Assembly: GCF_036785885.1 (NCBI RefSeq)
Contig: NC_092312.1
Coordinates: 19,982,001-20,046,000, forward strand
Length of the DNA: 64,000 nt
Source of the DNA: Coffea arabica
Taxonomy: Eukaryota > Streptophyta > Magnoliopsida > Gentianales > Rubiaceae
Direction: 5' to 3'
The translations under genes and the position numbers were made by a program. The notes beneath the pieces were generated by a model. The model worked only from the letters and a program-made list of their open reading frames with translations. It was not told where the DNA came from and ran no database searches. Positions 10,965 to 23,054 of the stretch are shown piece after piece (the first letter of the stretch is position 1; the number at the start of each line of letters is the position of its first letter).

Positions 10965-11136
10965 CCTTTTTTTTTTTTTTTTTTGTCTACACAGGGGTAT
11001 CCCGGCCTTCGACCCGACTATTCTCCCTGCGACCCAAGTCCATTCCCCTCGAACGCATTACCCTCGGAACTCGAACCGTGGTCGCCATATCCTAAAGAGG
11101 AGCAACGAACCACTCGAGTTACCCCGGGTTGGGCAA
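10965..11136 (-). mobile_element. tRNA-derived SINE
   Basis: On the minus strand the head carries an A-box-like TCGAGTGGTTCGT and a B box, GGTTCGAGTTCC. It continues through GTCGGGTCGAAGGCCGGGAT and ends in a poly(A) tail (T-run at 10967-10984). A 30-bp direct repeat, GTTAGTACATTGCTGG onward with one mismatch, flanks it at 10935-10964 and 11137-11166. This is long for a SINE target duplication. Confidence 0.7.
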
Positions 11137-11166
11137 GTTAGTACATTGCTGGTAGAAAAAGTTTTA

Positions 11167-11219
11167 GGGTTTTTTTTTTTTTTGTCGACACAGGAGGTAT
11201 CCGCCCTTCGGTTCGACTA
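11167..11219 (-). mobile_element. Truncated second copy of the same SINE
   Basis: Only the 3' part survives: the poly(A) tail (T-run 11170-11183) plus GTCGACACAGGAGGTATCCG and CCTTCGGTTCGACTA as read on the plus strand. These match the tail-proximal part of 10965-11136. It abuts the flanking repeat of the full copy. Confidence 0.65.
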
Positions 11220-11306
11220 AATGAAACTCAAATTTTTTTCACTAATGCTGGGAAGAACATACTGAGAATCACCTTAAATGAAACTCAAAAATTTTTTCAC
11301 TAATAT
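11220..11306. repeat. Short tandem duplication, 56-bp period
   Basis: AATGAAACTCAAATTTTT followed by CACTAAT occurs at about 11220 and again at about 11276 with small changes. Confidence 0.7.
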
Positions 11307-13040
11307 ATTCAATTCCTAGTCAATTTCTCTAACTTTTCCCTTTCTTTCTATTTTTGAATACACAATTTCCTTTTTGCTGTAAAAATAGGGTTGAAAGCCA
11401 TAAAGCTCTAGTGGAGGCAACAAGTTCAAATCTCGGGATAGCAGGGGAAGTGACATAGCACAATCTAACTAGATGACATCAAAACCAATATATGGTAGTT
11501 CATCACTACCTAAATCGACCCAAATGACATGTATCCTGAAGTAGGTTGCATATCTCAATGTGGTAATTAGAATGAAACTCCACATTTTTAAAATATTGAT
11601 AAAACTATTGATAGCATAAATACCAGAGATGGAGAAGTAGTTATGATTGGCTTCAAAAACAGACAAACTCGAAGCAACTACTGATTGCTAATTCTCAAGA
11701 AAATATCCCTCTATTTTCATCAAATCATCACCTCCAAAAGATCAATTACATGTCAACTTATAGGCAGGAAAAAAATCAGCATGTTGAAGTTAAAAGAATA
11801 TTGAAAATAAACTACATAATGAAGTTCTTTCATACTTTGTTTAGGCAAACAAAAGGGGTGAAAATTAAGAAAAAAATTTATTTAATTGTGGAGTTTTTTA
11901 CATAGAATTTCCCGTAGTATATCTGTATAATCAAGTGCATTGAGGCAAATTACGAAGGAAGTATAGATATACCTCTTGCTATTCAATTTGAAGGTTTTAC
12001 AAGTAAATCAATTAAAATCTTAAAGCCTCTAGTAAAATTACCATCACCTCCTGCTCATATTTTCACCTAAAAAGAAATCAAACCAAGATAGGTAAGTTGA
12101 GTAAAAATAAGTTTCAAAAACAAAAGAAGAGCCATTTTTTGGATGGATGTAATGAAGTATGAACATTTTTAGACAGTGACTACAAAATAAAAGAGCTCAA
12201 AATGTTAAGTTCAAATTATTCAAGTCGAGCTCGAGTTTAAAAAAAATAAAAAATAATTATTTTATTTTATTTTAAAAAATTAATAAAATTATAATTTTGT
12301 TAACAAATAATAAAATATTATGATATATATATATATAATTTTACTATTAAAATAAAAAAATATATAATTGAACTTGAGCCGGCTCGCGAGCTAATAAATT
12401 TAGTATTTTTGAATTCGAATTCGATTTGATCAACTCGAATTCGACTCAAGGTCGATGTTAACCGAACTCAAGTCGAACTCGGACTTGAACCGCTCACGAT
12501 CAATTCGCGAGTGATTCGATTCGTTTGCAACTTTAGTCACAACAGATGCACGTTTGCTATTTTATGCTTTTTAGGTAGACATGCTAAACCCTTTTGGAGT
12601 TTATGGAGGCGGACGACCATAACTTGGCACCCTCTTCCTATTTTATGTCCATTCTTTAAATGACAGGAGTTTATGCAAACAGTCACAAAAATTAAAAGTT
12701 TTACAGAGCATGTTGCAATTAATTCAATATGCTAGAAAAGCTATAAAATAAGGGAGTAAGTTTGGAGTGGGGATTGTTTGAAATATTTATTATAATATTT
12801 TTATGGTTTGATGTATATAAAATAAAAATGTAGCAAATAATTCTTTTGCAAATACTGTGTTACCCAAACAAATCCAGTACTGCCAACTGTCACGGGGCAA
12901 CAATAGGGCCCACCAACTATCACAGCAACGGTTGCGATCAACCCGTCAGTCGTCAATTGCGGTCAATAAAATGAAGGCCGGGTCAACGATTGTTGATATG
13001 CAACTGGCTCCACTAGATCAATATAGGAGTACCTGGCAGA
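11307..13040. other. Intergenic, with a hAT-like remnant near 12185-12545
   Basis: Mostly AT-rich. Around 12215-12540 there are clustered GAGCTCGAG, GAATTCGAATTCGA and CGAATTCGACTCAAGG motifs with a right edge GATTCGTTTGCAACTTTA. This is a pattern seen in plant hAT-like non-autonomous elements, but I could not find a matching target duplication. A relative with TCGAACTCGAG and ACTCGTTTGTACTCTA is at about 27500-27650. No gene is supported. Confidence 0.5.
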
Positions 13041-13160
13041 TAAATACGGAATAAATAGAAAAATTATTCGGGTTTTCGTTTTCTGATTTCTGCGTTCCTC
13101 AACCCTAAAGTAAAGCAAAGCAAACCAGAAGCACTCAAAAAGCGTCGTATAGTTTTCTAT
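13040..13160 (+). promoter_or_regulatory. Core promoter and leader exon of the RZ-1 gene, with telo-box
   Basis: GATAAATAC near 13041 is a plausible TATA box. The leader contains AACCCTAAA (about 13102), the telo-box common in plant translation and RNA-handling genes. A donor, TTCTAT/GTAAGTTC, follows at 13160/13161. A leader intron then runs to the acceptor AACCAG at 14153, just before the start codon. Assignments are inferred from sequence only. Confidence 0.55.
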
Positions 13161-14161
13161 GTAAGTTCATCTGATTCGAACCACTTGCTCTAAATCTTAT
13201 ATGTAAATCTTATACACTGTAATATTGATGCCCGCTTCATTATTTTTAGCCGTTAAATTTCAATCTGTATTTTTCTTTAACCTGGAAAAAGGAATAATGG
13301 AAATTGTGGTTAGATCTGATTCAATTAAGCGGCTTGATAATCTAGTGTGCCATGTATCTCGAATATGGGTCTATGGAGATGAGGGGTAGAAAAGGGGTTG
13401 ATGGAAATTGGATTGTATAACTATTAGAGATAACGGTGTGGTTCTTGTCGATGGGCTTGCGATGTTATCTGTTTTTTCTGTTTTCTTTTTTTTTTTCAAT
13501 TTTCTGGGATTTTATTAAAAATGATGTGATTTTTAACTCTGCAGCATGTTTAAAGATAAGGGTACGGTAATTTTTTTAATCTGGAAGAATTAATTGTTGT
13601 AGGGATGGTGGGAACAATAGTGTTTTTTATTAAATTATTCGTCATAAACCTGTCCGTTATTGGCTTATCCCACCGATTATGGGGAGCACAGGGTACTCTT
13701 TAGTACAAGGCAGAACAATAGTTTGCTGTCTCCATTCCGCTTGGCTGTGTAAGACCATATCTTTGGCTAAAACCGTTATCCGGAATTGGAATTTTTTTGT
13801 TGTATTATTTTGCATGTGGTAGCAACTGTTGGAGGATGTTTGACCTATTATATACGATGTGAATATGCTTTTTCTGATTTTAAGATGTACAGAACTTAAA
13901 TTTCTGTCTTGATCAGTTCATAAATGCATGTGGTTTAAAAAACTTTGCAAATCCTGATGTTCTCTCTACTTCCTATGAGTAACAGAATGGGTTTAAACTT
14001 GTAAGATGACTGTTAAACTACAGTGGATGCTGATTTTTTATAACTGTTCTGGTCAATCATGAATTTTATTTTATGCTTTTCTGTAGATCTTTTCTGGGTA
14101 TTTTTCTTTTCTTATTCCATTTCTTATGGATCAATTTTGGTAGTAAAAACCAGATTGCAAC

Positions 14162-15077
14162 ATGTCTGATGTTGCGGAGTATCGCTGTTTCATTGGAAAT
14201 CTGTCATGGTCAACATCTGATCGAGGTCTAAAAGATGCATTTGAGAAATTTGGCCATCTTATTGAGGCAAAGGTAACTGTGTATCACTTGTTTTTGATAT
14301 TAAATTTTAACTGTGATATGTGTTTGTTCTTTTAGTGACCTGTTGATATATGCTATGATCTCCTTGACTGTCTTCTATGTGTCACACTTTCCAAGACCAT
14401 AGAAAGAGAAAAGGAAGAAAAAGATTGATATTGTCTTCTTCGTCGCGTATTGATCTGACATTACTAATTCTTTTGCTGATGAGAAATGTTCTGAGCACCA
14501 TATTTCAGACCTCTGCTTTTGACCTTTCAAATTTGTAATTTTACAGTCATTGCTGGTATAATTATAGGTTGTTATGGACAAGTTCTCTGGACGCTCCCGT
14601 GGATTTGGATTTGTCACTTTTGATGAAAAGGATGCAATGGAGGAGGCCATCCATGCAATGAATGGCATGGATTTAGATGGCCGACCTATCACAGTTGACA
14701 AAGCACAACCTAACCAAGGTGGCGATCGTGATATTGATCGCCCGCGTGATAGGGACCGTGGTCGTGATCGAGATCGTCGTGATTATGGGGGTGGTCGTGG
14801 ATCTGGTGGTGGAGACTGCTTTAAGTGTGGTAAACCAGGACACTTTGCTAGGGAATGTCCTGATGATGGTGGTAGAGGAAACCGATATGGCGGTAGAGAT
14901 GACAGATATGGTGGCAGTGGTGGAGGTGGAAGAGGTGGTGGGCGTTATGGACCTGAAAGGAATGGAGATCGGTTTGGTAGCCGTAACAGAGATGGTGGTG
15001 GTCATGGGGGAGGTGACCGATACAATCGTGATCGATCTGGGCCATATGACCGTCGTGGTAGTGGAGGTTTTCGCTAA
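14162..15077 (+). CDS. RZ1A-like: Glycine-rich RNA-binding protein with zinc knuckle, RZ-1 type
   Basis: Two coding exons, 14162-14272 and 14568-15077 (donor AAG/GTAACT, acceptor TTATAG/GTTG), give 206 residues. Residues 7-85 form one RRM, split by the intron: RNP2 is CFIGNL and RNP1 is RGFGFVTF. A charged Asp/Arg-repeat linker follows at 89-108. Then comes one CCHC knuckle, [14 protein letters not shown], at residues 121-134, and a Gly/Arg-rich tail with RGG-like repeats ending SGGFR. This layout and length match tobacco RZ-1 and Arabidopsis RZ-1 proteins, which bind RNA in the nucleus and act in splicing and cold response. A leader intron (13161-14153) is likely, and a 3'UTR intron is possible: donor TTG/GTATGTG near 15107, acceptor GTTGCAG near 15211. 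The open frames in other phases across 14673-15116 are shadows of the repeat-rich tail. Confidence 0.93.
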
Positions 15078-18000
15078 GGGTAGAATCTGACTGCCACAGA
15101 TTGGTATGTGAATCAATTTGGTTCTCTAGATTCTTGCATTTAGTTTTTATGGTCTGTTAATTTTGTCTCAGGTTTATTGTGGTACTAAAATTCCTTTTCA
15201 TGTGCGTTGCAGTGGAGGAATGGATGTGCTGCTTGTGATGGAACCAAATGGCTTGAAGTATATTGGAAAAGGATATTTTGTCTTCTTGGCATGTTGGCAA
15301 AGTGGATCAATCTTTTGAATTCATGAAAATTGGCTCTAATATTCTACTATTTTGTGTTCGTAAGATGTTCGATATATGGTCTGATGGGTGGTCTGTCACT
15401 CTTGAATGCTATTATTGCTGCTGGTTATCTGCTTTGTTGATGGAAATTTCACTGCCCTTATTTGCTGCTGGATGCATAATGATTTCATACACTGGAAATT
15501 GCACATCACAAAGTTTTGCATTATGTTGGGTGGTTTGAGGACATACGGTGAGACCTTAAAATTGGTGATAGGAAAACCTTGTTCCCCACCTTCAGGTGTG
15601 CCTGTCAATTGAGGTGTAGAGGCTGTCTTACAAGCTGTATGTCCTATGTTCTGGTAAAGAAAGATTTAAACGTGTGAGTAAATCGGGTAATGTTTGTTTC
15701 CATCAAGTATATTATGAAGTGAGCTATTTTAGTGTTTCCAGTATTAATATTTTTAACGTTTTGGCAGGCGCCGTAATTGGCCTTTTGGATACATAGTGGA
15801 TCTGTTTGCTAATTGGGGGTAGGCTTTTAACATAATAAAATTGAGAAAGCATTTTGGACAGCAACAAGCCCTCTGGAAGTTATCGCACTGTTAGTTACTC
15901 ATAGCTTCTGCAAGGTGAACTAAGGGAGGATTATGCCCAGTTTAAAATCCTGGCAGTTATTTAGATACTCTTGGGGAGTCAGCAACTTTTGTCCACGATC
16001 TTGTTCTGGTCCTCTCTTTGATTTACTCTCTTTGGGACAAGAGCTTCCTTTCTGTTCTTCTAGTCTCCTGGCTTTTGTTGCTGAGACATATTTCAGTGGT
16101 CAATATGTGTACGAAGTTGCAGTGTTTTTCCTCTTTCAGTTCGTGGTTCTTGGTAACTGTGCCTTGCAATCTCAAGGATGGATCAACCTTTCATAAACTC
16201 TGTTTGAGACTGCGGCATTTTCGAGTTAAATGACTTGTCCCAGCAATGTCAACTTGTGTTGTTGGGTGATGAGAGTTCTCTGTCTGTGTATCTTTTTTGT
16301 TTTTCCCATTGGTCTATCTTTTATTATTTTTCATGTTAATCTTTTAGACAATGGGGGAACGGGAGTTTGGGCAAATTTTTTTTCTTCGCAATCCTGCTAA
16401 TGGTTGATGCTTTACTGCTCAGATGGCTTTAGACCTGGTGCTTGCTTATACTTTTTGTGCTTTCCGCTATTAGTAACTTCGTTTGTCTAGCGCAGATATC
16501 TGCTTGTTTATTATCGCTGCTGGAGTGGCTATTGATTTCTCTCCTCTTTTTAATGATGATTCTTGGGTTCACTTTCCTGCAAAGGTTCGATTGGAAGGAC
16601 AGAGTCCCAAGTACTTACGTAGTTTTTTGGTATGTCATGGCGGGTTTGGTGAGGTTTTGATATGTCAACTGTAGATGAAATTAGCACTTTCATGGATATA
16701 ATGCCAACAGCAAGGGCGATTAGATTGTGTAATCAACTAATCATTGTTGCTCCTTGTATGTAAATTGTTCTGTGCTTGAATAAATGTTCTAAGTCATTTT
16801 TTGTTGGTAATCATATGAACAATTGTATGTTCTCCTCGCTTGCCTGCCACTCTTCTTTAAGCCCACTTAACTCCATCTTTACCTTCTGTTCTGCAGAAAT
16901 TTTTTAGTTTGCAGTTTTTCGGTCTCTTCAATGTTTTTATGATTGACGGTTTTGCACAAATTGCATTTCTTCCCGAGAAAGTGGTACCTATTGTTTGCCC
17001 GTTTGCTGTAGAAGATACGCTGTTAGTCCCCCCAACTTGCATAGCTTAGAATCCTACGCAATTTAAGATAAAACATACTAATAATCGTGGCTTAAAAGTT
17101 GGGGCTCTTTTTTGTTGTGGTGGGGGGAGCATATTTTTAATCGCTGGTACTTTCGTTCTTAGTGAACAACACTTCAGTTTAAACAGATTTGATACTCCAC
17201 AATCGGATGAAAAAGAAAATCTTCTGAAGACGCAATTTCTTGCACCATGAAATAACTGAACGTGGTAAAAGAGAGAGGAGAGGTGAAACCTTAACGTTAG
17301 TCAGGCAGTCGGATTATGGACTCTTTACTGGTCATAATGGTCTGGATGCTACGTACCACGGGACAGATACGAGAATCATTTTTCTTGATCTTCCTTTCGA
17401 GAACTGGGGAGGAGTTGAACGTTGCTGGTACTCCTGAACCATATGGAGCTGCTACTGGGTTGATGATAACTTGGGAATTGTACTCTCTGAAATAATGTGA
17501 CTCGGGGATGGTAATATAGAACAGAATCATCATCTGCATTGGACACGTTATGTGCCCGTGTGAGTAAGCAGGCTGGAGTGAAAGTGCACCGTATGCAAAC
17601 AAAAAGTTATGATCTGAGCAACAGCCAAACATCATGTGCAAGCACTTGTGGTAAAGAACCATCTTATTTGGGGATAAGTTGCTATGGTTTTTAAACAGTT
17701 CTTGCAATTATGAATCACAGGTTCTGTGGTGACTTGGGACACAAGAGCAGCAAATGTCGGGCTCAGTTCCCTATTAGAGATGAAAATTGAGATAAGGTTA
17801 TTAACTTCGTGCTCATGCTGGTAAGACTGGCAAGTGATGCAACGATAATATTTAGTGCTTTCATATTTTTGGAGGAAATTCTCCTTATTACTGAGTTAGC
17901 GTTCATCATTTTAATCTGGCATCTGCATTACCTTTGTCATTTTTCTTTAAGCTTATTTTCACTCAATTTCATGTAGACCACTGGAAATAGGCTATTAACT

Positions 18001-18350
18001 TTTTCAGTGGTTTTGTCAGAATTTACTTTCAACTGAAAGCTATTCTGGTATTGGGAAAGACATCTGACCATATGAAGGTGTAAAGCGTAACTACAGGAAT
18101 GATGTTCCAGGAGTTCTGCTCCTCCTGGATTCGCAAGATACTAGTACTATTGATCAAGAAGATGTCACAGCAAGGAGTGAAACTAAAAAGGAAAGAAAAA
18201 CGAACACCGCGCTGACCGGACAGGATTCTAAACATTTCACAAACTTAATTGATCAACATGCAGCAACCTTCTTCAAGCTGAAGATTGCATTTATTTTTCA
18301 TAATTTGAAGCGATGGAAAAAGGTTGAAAATGACATGGTAGTTGATGATT
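15078..18350. other. RZ-1 3' region and intergenic DNA; no second gene proven
   Basis: The first 1-1.7 kb has the T-rich, moderately GC texture of transcribed UTR. It may contain a spliced 3'UTR; an AATAAA lies near 16780. A reading at 16483-16674 looks protein-like but has no domain I know. At 17719-17780 an exon-like block preceded by ATCACAG reads FCGDLGHKSSKCRAQ, a partial CCHC zinc knuckle. Neither has enough context to be called a gene. Confidence 0.45.
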
Positions 18351-19001
18351 TTATATTTTCATTCCAGTGGAGCTTATTAATTTGGTCATTCCAAATGTGA
18401 TGGCCATAGCCATCCAACCTCCAATCAACGCCCTAGCACAGTTCTTGGTTACAGAAGCCTTCCCTAGCACTGCCCCGACCCATCCAAAAACTAGTAAAGC
18501 CAGGCTCACTGCAGTAATGATGGCAGCCAACCTCACCTTATGGTCTCCTATAAATGCAGCTGCCAGCAAGGGCACTATGGCTCCTAAAGAAAATGCAAGA
18601 CCTGATGCCATTGCCGCACTCAGTGGATTAGGCAGATTTTCTTTCTTGTTTTTTTCTTCATCCTGTCCGGTCTCTATCATTTCTGTTTCTCTCTTGATCT
18701 GTGCAACCTCTATCTCAAGTTGAGAGTACACAGAAACAAATTCTCCAATTGCCATGCTACAGGCTCCAGCGACCAGTCCTGCAAAACCAGTCAGGATCAT
18801 GGCTTTGACATCTGTTTTAACAGCTCCAACCCCCATCATCAATGATGCGATTGAAACCAATCCATCATTAGCTCCTAATACAGCAGCTCGAAGCCATTGG
18901 GACCTTTGTGAGTAGTCAAAGTCCTCTCCTGGTTCTTGGTTCTGGTTTTGGTCATTAGCACCTTTGGGAAGTGCAATTTGGACGGAGTTTTGGGTACTCA
19001 T
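18351..19001 (-). CDS. Vacuolar iron transporter-like protein (VTL, nodulin-21 type)
   Basis: A single-exon gene of 216 residues, starting at the ATG of MSTQNSVQIAL. Upstream in-frame codons lack another ATG. Conserved VIT-family blocks are WLRAAVLGANDGLVS, SLMMGVGAV, MILTGFAGLVAGACSMAIGE and VYSQLEIE. After a short acidic loop (about 55-105) follow the C-terminal helices LAFSLGAIVPLLAAAF, LALLVFGWVGAVLGKA and GGWMAMAITFGMTKL. Five membrane segments are expected. It lacks the long Glu-rich cytosolic metal-binding domain of true VIT1, which places it with the VTL proteins. Family members move Fe2+ (or Mn2+) into the vacuole or out of the cytosol. A 15-base motif shared with the other VTL gene lies about 175-190 bases upstream (19174-19188). 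Confidence 0.93.
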   Translation of the reverse strand: MSTQNSVQIALPKGANDQNQNQEPGEDFDYSQRSQWLRAAVLGANDGLVSIASLMMGVGAVKTDVKAMILTGFAGLVAGACSMAIGEFVSVYSQLEIEVAQIKRETEMIETGQDEEKNKKENLPNPLSAAMASGLAFSLGAIVPLLAAAFIGDHKVRLAAIITAVSLALLVFGWVGAVLGKASVTKNCARALIGGWMAMAITFGMTKLISSTGMKI

Positions 19002-19173
19002 GACTGGGAACAAGGAAAGACACTACAGTGAAACAAGGGAAGGCTAAGCATGCAAGATACTACCTGCTTGTTGAGGACACATTCTTCCCATGCATTTATA
19101 GATGGAATCATTAAAAAAAAAATAGGCAAACTTGATGATGCTCGGTTCCTTTTTGGTATAAAAAAAATAGGGT

Positions 19174-19188
19174 AGTGTGGAGGGCACA
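19174..19188 (-). promoter_or_regulatory. Motif shared by both VTL genes, IDRS-like
   Basis: Plus strand AGTGTGGAGGGCACA, identical to 32212-32226 upstream of the second VTL gene. On the gene strand it reads TGTGCCCTCCACACT. Its GCCCTCCAC fits the last nine positions of the ferritin iron-dependent regulatory sequence as I recall it (CACGAGNCCNCCAC). Function is inferred. Confidence 0.5.
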
Positions 19189-19189
19189 A

Positions 19190-22100
19190 GCTTCAGTGGA
19201 GACCTTTTAGGTAAAAGATAATGAACCTTCTCTTTACATACTCAACTCCTAAAGTGAACGAATTTGTTATTCATGATCTAATTTCGTCAACTAGAATGTT
19301 AGTATCTTTCTCAGGGATACTTGATCTCCTGCCCCTTTTATCGCTGTAATACTTGATCATATCTGAATGAATATTTACTGGAGAAAGCTACACCAGTTCA
19401 ATTCTTTCTGCAGTTTATCCAAAATTTCATCGCCAAGTACATATCGACACTCAACCCATCAAAACACAACTTCACGTAGAAGTTTGTAACCCGAATTCTC
19501 TTCACATGAAAAGACTAGCTACTGCTCCCAATCTTATTTTCTTTCACTGCATGATGTGACATAGATAGCTCAAACATACTAAGGGCAGGAGTAAAACATC
19601 AAAACCTCTAGAAGGCATCGTTCAGAACTAGACAGGTGTAACTCTGTTTTAGGACATAGAGATCCAATCTGCTCAAAAGGGGCTGCTGAGGTTTAGTGTC
19701 TCAGAAAGGTCGTCCTGCCTGTCAAAATTTTTTCAGTTCTGGCATGCCATTTCATCTGAAGAAAAAGAAAAATCTGCTCTGGTCATTCGGCCCTAGAGTA
19801 TGAGAGAAAGAGTAAAATTCAAATCTTAACTGTGAACTGATCGATGTTTCTGTTCGGTCTAGCGTTTAGGCCTGACCAAATGCGGATTGGCGCACAGATC
19901 AAATATCAAGATATCTCTGCCAATTTCACATCCCCCGCTTCTCTCTTTACCCATATTTCAAACGGCAATTCCTCACTTCCTTTGCACTAAGAAAACCCCA
20001 TTTTTTGAAGTTCTATTTGTAAATTTAGTTCTACATAGTACCGCTGCTTAAATCCTGTGAAAAGATTTCCACATAGCTAATCCACATTTGATAGAGGCCC
20101 AAACTGCTTGTAGTTAAACTAGCTGGTAATCACTTCCAGATATGGCTCAACCAACCTTTCCACACAACAATGTTGCAGAAGATGACTATGGCGAATTGAT
20201 TACTACATGCGTCTGCTACATCTAGAAGCATTGGACCACAGGGACATCTTCTTCTATGACATATTCACAATAAGAAAACAAAGAAATTCTTGTGCAATTG
20301 GCCTCCAAGTGGGATAGCATTTAGACAAGCCAAATACTTGTCAAGAACAGGATATATTATGTAATTCAGGAGTGTGCATGCCACACAAAAAGTTCCAAGA
20401 AAAATCATTATTATATCTGAAGGAGTGTGGAATCCACGCATGAAAATCCCTCCCCAATCCAGTGAAAGTTAATGGCGGTTTCTTTTTCCATATTATACTT
20501 TATTTTGTTTATTCCACTCGAGCAGTAGAACTCATGATGATGTTGTTCTCCTTCCAATTACCAGGGAGTTTATATTCACTCTTTCCCTTGTAAAGAAGCC
20601 TAAGTTTTTTGTTTCTTTTCTTTTCTTTGGGGTACTGAACGCCTAAGTTGTCTTACCAAGTATGATGCCGCTGGATAAACCAGAGTGCTCCAGAGGATGT
20701 AAGAGACTCAAAGAGTTAAGAGCCTCTGAGCGTACTGATAGAATATGTAATTATACCGGAGATCAGTTAAGAAGGCAGGCACTGAAACAAGAACATGTGC
20801 TGGAACTTTAATTATAAGCACTGAGAGTGACTTTGTGTTCGACTTAAAAGCTCAAGGTTCATATTATCATCACTTCTTGATTGATATCTCTCCCTAGTCC
20901 CATCCTGAATTGATGCATGAAGTAATTGTTAGGATCGAGAAGACTGAAGTGCAAAACCCCCAAATTAATTTTTTCCAAGCACACAAGAAAATTCTATTAA
21001 GGAAGGTGGAGTTGAATGCTGCATTGGCAACTATAGGAGTCAGAACCTGGCATGTAGCTTAAGGCAAGAGTGGCTTTACCATTTGAGCCAATCCGCTCTC
21101 ATTCAAGGGAAATATTCGACCCCCAAACACGAATTCGCAGCAACTTATGCCGTGTGACCATTAGTTCAGAGGAGAATACTTCTGGAATTGATTGACAATT
21201 ATACAGTCGCAGGGAAAAAATAGGGCAGATATATGCTAAATATATAGCTCACTATGCCCGCATATTACAAAGGAGGGCAAGATTGCAACATTTATTCGAT
21301 GCACTATGGGATCTACACCACATCCATGAGTCAATCGATCTAAAATTAAAAAGAAATTACAAATTACACATATCTTGAACTCCTGCAAACTGTCACCTAC
21401 TTGATAAAAATACTGGTCATGAGGGTATCCACCTCTTACCATTGGAATAAAATGTATTTACAACTCTTTGCTAATTGGGTCGATCAGGACGCTTTCTATC
21501 TCCTTCTACAAGTATCTTGGTATCACTTCCAAAGACACTCAAAGTTTAGGAAAATCACAAGCGGCGACCTTCTGAAGTATCTTCTCTATTCTATTATTGT
21601 CCTAAGTTGCTGCCGTTCTCTCTCTCATAGAAAGATTATATTAAAATTCCTGCAACATTTAAAAGAGGCAATGAGTCCATTTGCTCACTACTGCCAGTAG
21701 CAAGAAAACTGCAACAGAGACTAAATAGTAGCATGTTGAAGAACACAGAATAAAAGAGAAGTTGAGGAGGCATACAAGATCCCTTGACTTATTAACTTCT
21801 CGATGTCCCCCATCAGTATAATGGAGAAACTTTAAATGTTGAAAGCAGTATACAGACAACAAGCAAATCGAGGGAGGTCAAGTAAAATAGTGCCAATTCA
21901 GTTTCAAGTGACCAAAAAGGTGGACCACAACAAACATGTTGGCCACAAACATTTTATTCAACTTTTATTACTTAAAAATCAGTTTTCACTTAAAAGAGTA
22001 CCCAGCTTAGGCAACCAAGAATGATTAATGGAAAAGATCAAGAATGATGCCCGGATGGCCCCAAAGAAAGGCAGATAGAGCACATCAGTCAAGTAAAAAT

Positions 22101-23051
22101 GGACATCAGTTAGGCAAATAAGATCAGTCTGCACTGATATAGGGCACCTAGACATTGATACAGTATTGTCTGTGCTAATACTTTGTTGATAGAATGCTAC
22201 TCTTTTCTCTCATCAACACTGAGAATTTTTGGTCAGCCACAAACAAATCACTCCATGTATCCCTAAGACCATGATAAGTAACTTCAGTTTCACAAACACA
22301 AAAACTCAATACCATATGCTAATTCTTTCCACTTAAATGTTGAAGCAACTTGAATACGCAAAAACTATTTCAGAAATATCAGCACATGGTACAAATTATA
22401 TGTCAGTATATCAGACAAATGAAAATATACAACACATACGTACCTATATACATGTATGTTACATACATATAAATATGTATGGAAGTATGTGCATATGAAT
22501 GTCTGTATTTTGTTGATATTTAACCTTCTAAGCAACACAATAACCATCAAGAAAAAAGTATGTATGCACAAAGACTTGAGGTTTCGTATTGTACTTTTGA
22601 TGCAATGAATTGGATTTGAAGATACAGTAACAATAATGTCCATCAAATACCAAGGTAGGCAATTGCATGTGGACATGAGTAAATGGACCATCAAACCAAT
22701 TTACTCATCAGTGAAAGAAGTTGGCAGGAGAGCACTAGAGTAATCTATAAAGCATAAAGCTATAGAGTGGGCATGAAATGAAAATTATGTTTTACAGTTG
22801 CTGAGCTAAAGAGGCACTTGTCTATCATTATGCAGGGAATTCATCATCAAGAAGTTTGCCCACCAACAGCCAATCACTCAAAACAAGAGGAAAAGGAGCA
22901 ATCAATTATAAGTTGAGAACATCACGTGAGATCATCATGCAACAAAAAACCAAAGAATAAGTCACAAAAACAATTTTGACGCATATAGTTTCCAAAACTT
23001 CATCACTTACAATAAACTTTAGTGAAGTTGTAAATCTCTTTTTACCTGTAC
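19190..23051. other. Long gene-poor stretch
   Basis: No coding gene is supported. A donor-like ACAG/GTAAAAAG at about 23045 just after the stop of the 580-residue gene suggests a possible 3'UTR intron, so part of this stretch may be transcribed from the minus strand. A SINE-like head lies at about 20985-21105. Confidence 0.45.
20985..21105 (-). mobile_element. Possible tRNA-derived SINE
   Basis: The minus strand reads GAGAGCGGATTGGCTCAAAT then GGTAAAGCC, with A-box character. About 40 bases later comes GGTTCTGACTCC, one change from a B box. No clear tail or target duplication was found. Confidence 0.35.
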
Positions 23052-23054
23052 AAT

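Noticed and set aside
12185-12545. hAT-like element with GAGCTCGAG motifs
   Set aside because: End and motif style fit, but no matching inverted ends with an 8-bp duplication could be found, so it is only mentioned as a remnant.
14673-15116. Long Thr/Ile/Val-rich frames on both strands over the RZ-1 tail
   Set aside because: They are shadows of the Gly/Arg/Asp-rich coding sequence of RZ-1 in other phases.
16442-16674. Two overlapping hydrophobic frames downstream of RZ-1
   Set aside because: One reads sensibly for about 50 residues, but there is no homology I recognise, and the region looks like 3'UTR or intergenic DNA.
19002-19013. Upstream start for the first VTL gene
   Set aside because: The codon is TTG; the ATG of MSTQ at 19001 is the real start. 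The same holds for the second VTL gene, where the frame opens with GTG at 32142 and the ATG is at 32070.
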